Shown one piece after another: positions 7,629 through 10,262 of a DNA stretch of 10,262 bases. Below the pieces are notes generated by a model that saw only the letters and a program-made list of their open reading frames with translations, was not told where the DNA came from and did not search any database. Location: positions 1-10,262 of the forward strand of contig MU617586.1 of NCBI GenBank assembly GCA_025201705.1, given 5' to 3'. The position numbers and the translations under genes are program-made. How positions within the stretch are numbered: the first letter of the stretch is position 1; the number at the start of each line of letters is the position of its first letter. The stretch is from Dissophora ornata (Eukaryota; Mortierellomycota; Mortierellomycetes; Mortierellales; Mortierellaceae).

Positions 7629-8417
7629 AATTCTTGTTCATCCCCTATGCTTCTTTCATGGATCACTTGCTCAGCAAAACAACCCCCTCTTTCCAGGTTT
7701 TGCTTAGCATACCCCTAATCTTGCTGTTTGAGTCTGTAGACGCGCGAGTGCAGATCAAGGCATGCGAATATTGCAAATGCATCAAGTTCCGAGGGCCAAG
7801 CATGGACTTCTCGAAAACGGTCGTGACCATCACGAGCACAATTCTGTAACGCACTCTCGATGATGACAAATGTATTGCAGCTGCTGATGCACAGCTTGAA
7901 GACAAGCCGACAAGGGGTGGATGAACAAAGGACTCTTTGCCGTCATTCAGACACGTCAAATAATCCTGGCCTTTCACCCACATTCTTTTTTAAGCGCAGA
8001 CAGGTGCTGTGAAGGGACAGCCTAGCGGTTGGATCATAAACCCACCGACACGGACCCAGGAGCGAGAATCCCTCGAGAGAAAGAAGAAACACGAACGACA
8101 CATGGGTGGAGCATCGGGGATTCCCCTTGCCGAGTCCTGGATTCATCATGGGCAGGCTGAGCTCATCCAGTATATTTGGCACGACAACGAGACTCGCACA
8201 AACCGCACAATCTGCACAGTTGCGGTCTGACGCGCTCTGTCCTCTTGTCCATGTCGCCCTCGTTCACCTCTTGAACACTTGCCGATCTGTCTGATGTTTT
8301 GAGAGCCCAAGGATGGGAAATGAAGGTGACAGCCAAGTTCAACCTATCGACGAACAAAAAAAAATAAAGGAGAGCTCACATGCATGGCCGATTGTACTCT
8401 AGAATTACAATAATCTA

Positions 8418-8786
8418 TCAGGCCACAGCCTGGCCGTTGTCAGGGCCCATCTCACTTGACAGCTTGCCAAGAACCTTGGACTGGTGAGAACCATTGTAAT
8501 AGCCTTTGTCATTGTGGGATATGTATTTCTTAGCGCGAAAGATGAAGCGAATCGCTCGGGATATGGAGCTGGTTGAGAACAATGAATGGTCGAGTTGAGC
8601 GATTTCTTTTCTCTCGTTGAAATGGATTGGCTGTTGGTAATGCGGCCTTGCTCCGAGTTCAGGGGATAAAAACGGTGATGTGGTAAGGATGCGGTACAAG
8701 AGGCGACACAGGGCTCGAAGCAAAGAGACGGCGAGCAAATAAGAGAGAGGGCGGCCAGGGATGGGACGCAGCTGTTTTAGCCGCAT
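8418..8786 (-). CDS. possible small gene, structure uncertain
   Basis: I do not recognise it. The last 38 or so codons, from about 8533 to the TGA at 8420-8418, look truly coding. They favour GGC, AAG, CTG, GAC, AAC and CAG, and give a hydrophilic tail with GYYNGSHQSKVLGKL and MGPDNGQAVA. The frame is open back to an ATG at 8786 (122 residues), but the upstream half is Leu/Arg-rich and reads like leader or intron. Better models may splice into the tail at CAACAG (near 8634), CAACCAG (near 8570) or GCTAAG (near 8530), with an alternative first ATG at about 8802. A second frame starting at an ATG near 8517 gives 35 residues and is less convincing. It is separated from its neighbours by over 1 kb on each side. 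Confidence 0.3.
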   Translation of the reverse strand: MRLKQLRPIPGRPLSYLLAVSLLRALCRLLYRILTTSPFLSPELGARPHYQQPIHFNERKEIAQLDHSLFSTSSISRAIRFIFRAKKYISHNDKGYYNGSHQSKVLGKLSSEMGPDNGQAVA

Positions 8787-9340
8787 AATTTGAACCTTGC
8801 ATGGCGCTTATGATTTTCGTTTAGGTATGGGACGGTTGTAACCCTTGTGGTGCCCCGGGCAGCGCAGTGACATAGGAATAGGACTCCACAGGTGCGGCCA
8901 TCGCTCATTCCAGTGCATGTCGTGCGGATGGGAGCGTGCGTGTGTTTTGGCTCACGTCGAGCTAGCCCCTGCGTCGGATGTGTTTGGATGTGTTTGGAGG
9001 TGCGGATGTCTTGTTCCATCACCGCCACTGAGTCCCTCCCTCCGCCGCAGCACTGCGACCTGGATCATCGTGCCACAGCAGGTAAAAATAAAACCAGAAA
9101 TGTAATTTTATTTTAATCCCAATTTTAAACATCGCCCTTTGTCCCATGGACACAACTGTCAACAACAGGGGGAGGGGACGGGGCTGCCAAACCCGGCCCG
9201 TGTCGCAGAGATGATCCACTCAGAGATCAACACTCTTGTTGTCTCCTGGCCCATCCCTTACAACCGTTGCATCCATGCATACATGCCGAGGCTGATGTCC
9301 CTGTTCTTGACTTGTTTCTGAAAAACGGCTCTACGCAATG
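8787..9340. other. gene-free interval
   Basis: No convincing coding sequence on either strand. It contains a tandem GGATGTGTTT pair at 8976-8995 and the AT-rich inverted repeat at 9085-9114, which is listed separately. Confidence 0.4.
9085..9114. terminator. AT-rich inverted repeat with AATAAA on both strands
   Basis: AAAATAAAA (9085-9093) and TTTTATTTT (9106-9114) are exact reverse complements with a 12-nt spacer. Each strand therefore shows AATAAA, as expected of a bidirectional poly(A) region. No convergent genes are seen beside it, so the role is unproven. Confidence 0.3.
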
Positions 9341-9618
9341 GTAATAAAACGGCGTTCACACCAGGGCTTCTTCGTCGAGTACAATCATCAAGTAGGTTGG
9401 TCACAGCCACAAAATTGACGAGGCTTCGCTCTCGTTCCTTCTCCGCCCCACCCTCAAACCGCCCATCCCTCAGCCCTCTTCCCCATCCATCATCTCTCGA
9501 TCCATTCCCACCTTCCCTCTTCTCTCTTTCCCTTCTCTCATCCTTCCTCTGCACCTCACATTCCCAGCACCTCTCTGTTTCTCCTGTGCTATTCGCTCAT
9601 CCTTCGCCTGTCCACCTG

Positions 9619-9662
<44 letters not shown>

Positions 9663-9993
9663 CCACCGTACACGCGCAGCCCCCCCCTGCCTCTCGACGC
9701 CCCCCAATTGCATTTAACGCCTCCTTTGCACATTGCGTCTCGACTCGAATTGTCCACGATTCAGCCCAGCTGTGTGCCATCCCATTTCTGAATCGATCCT
9801 CCAATCGCACCTTCAACCTCGCCAATAGTCATCATTCCCGTGGTTTTCTCTTTCTCTCACTGCCACTCCCTCATCCTCTCTCCTTTTTTTTTTTTTTGGT
9901 TCGATCGACAGCTGCTCTCTCTTGTTTGTTTGTTCGTTCCCTCTTCCGCGCGGATAGCTTCGTGCTGTGTTCCCTCTTTTGATTTTGCTTTGA
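9341..9993 (+). promoter_or_regulatory. CT-rich promoter and ATG-free leader of the right-edge gene
   Basis: These 653 nt contain no ATG on the + strand. From 9420 to 9720 the strand is strongly pyrimidine-rich and includes a CT dinucleotide run. A T-run lies just before GGTTCGATCGACAG (9898-9911), which could end a 5' UTR intron. CT blocks upstream of the start are common in well-expressed fungal genes. The absence of ATG fits a scanned leader, but the transcription start is unknown. Confidence 0.55.
9622..9662 (+). repeat. CT dinucleotide microsatellite
   Basis: An uninterrupted CT alternation of 29 nt (9622-9650) is followed by TT and then a further CT stretch to about 9662. It sits in the promoter or leader of the right-edge gene. 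Confidence 0.9.
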
Positions 9994-10262
9994 ATGGCGT
10001 CCGATACTCACCCCGAAGGTGACCATCCCCAACAGCAGGGGACCGACCTCCGGAACACCGGCAACACCCATATGAAGACCGCCACGCAGAGTGCAGGCGT
10101 AACGAATACAGTACGTGTCGTGTTCACTCAACCCCAGTGCCATTATACGCTCCCTCTACCTTCCTCTTCAGAGCCTTTTTTTTTTTTTTTGGATTTCATG
10201 CAATATGAGGTTCACGACTTGCTCCCACGGAACATGCTTCAAGGGCTACTTGTGGAAATGAA
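9994..10262 (+). CDS. first exon of an unidentified gene, runs off the right edge
   Basis: The first ATG after a 653-nt ATG-free leader opens MASDTHPEGDHPQQQG and continues polar and disordered-looking to residue 39. GTACGT at 10111 is a good intron donor, so exon 1 is probably 9994-10110 and the rest of the window is intron. The downstream sequence has a T15 run (10176-10190) and pyrimidine stretches, in keeping with intron. The frame stays open to the edge if unspliced, with a Phe run that looks non-coding. The ATG context is weak at -3 (T) but has G at +4. There is too little protein to name a family. Confidence 0.5.
   Translation, partial: MASDTHPEGDHPQQQGTDLRNTGNTHMKTATQSAGVTNTVRVVFTQPQCHYTLPLPSSSEPFFFFLDFMQYEVHDLLPRNMLQGLLVEM

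Larger units (their letters stand above)
7341..8417. other. gene-free interval, no assignable content
   Basis: Several frames on both strands stay open for 60-170 codons because the sequence is GC-rich and poor in stops, but they overlap each other and none has a recognisable domain or clean start. Visible structure is limited to a C12 run at 7617-7628, a 13-bp palindrome at 7524-7536 and an A9 run at 8356-8364. This is probably upstream or intergenic sequence. Confidence 0.4.

Noticed and set aside
7075..7849. Several long overlapping open frames on both strands (up to 168 codons)
   Set aside because: They overlap each other in different frames, have Pro/Ser/His- or Cys-rich chance composition, no domain and no clean start. 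The region reads as a stop-poor CT-rich promoter, not as genes.
7663..7983. A 106-residue - strand frame with a Met start at 7983
   Set aside because: The other frames across the same stretch look equally protein-like, there is no promoter or splice evidence, and no motif is recognisable.
8106..8294. Small + strand frames around 8106-8294, one resembling a mitochondrial presequence
   Set aside because: Two + strand frames overlap here and both look equally plausible, so neither can be supported without transcript data.
9470..9825. Arg/Glu-rich open frames antisense to the CT tract
   Set aside because: The RE repeats are the direct translation of the GA microsatellite on the - strand and carry no other signal.
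1..10262. A defence island, mobile element, secondary metabolite cluster or CRISPR array
   Set aside because: No transposase, integrase, reverse transcriptase, NRPS/PKS, nuclease or regularly spaced repeat is visible on either strand.

Overview
The window looks like nuclear DNA of a filamentous, early-diverging fungus. The evidence is short GT-AG introns with GTATGT donors, long single-exon coding regions full of Ser/Gln/Thr/Glu runs, a Sin3-HDAC-type chromatin subunit, and CT-rich leaders. The overall style suggests Mortierellomycotina (Mortierella and relatives), but that is an inference from style, not from a marker gene. I see no rRNA, tRNA, CRISPR, integrase, transposase or biosynthetic cluster.

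Layout, left to right. (1) 82-2103, + strand: one intron-less gene for a 673-residue, mostly low-complexity protein that I cannot assign to a family. (2) 2104-3547: a 1.44 kb tail-to-tail interval without a convincing gene. It holds several short coding-like stretches on the - strand that do not join into a clean model. (3) 3548-6827, - strand: the best-supported gene, a four-exon Sds3-like subunit of a Sin3/Rpd3L-type histone deacetylase complex. Its three introns preserve frame exactly and give 978 codons. It carries two AT-hooks near the N terminus, a coiled coil with the family's GTHPE signature, and a long disordered His/Pro/Arg-rich tail. A 36-codon upstream ORF ends 9 nt before its ATG. 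(4) 6828-9993: a 3.2 kb divergent interval, probably the promoters and leaders of the genes on either side. A coding-like stretch near 8418-8530 on the - strand may be a small gene. The right part is a strongly CT-rich, ATG-free promoter or leader. (5) From 9994, + strand: the first exon of a gene that runs off the right edge, with a likely intron donor at 10111.

How the genes relate: they look like independent housekeeping-style units, not an operon or cluster. The only functional inference I can defend is chromatin repression by the Sds3-like protein. I did not find a new multi-gene system. The points most worth checking are the AT-hook/Sds3 combination, the stop-free 105-nt intron inside its coiled coil, the homopolymer hairpin inside its second intron, the upstream ORF, and the small coding-like segments in the two long intergenic intervals.
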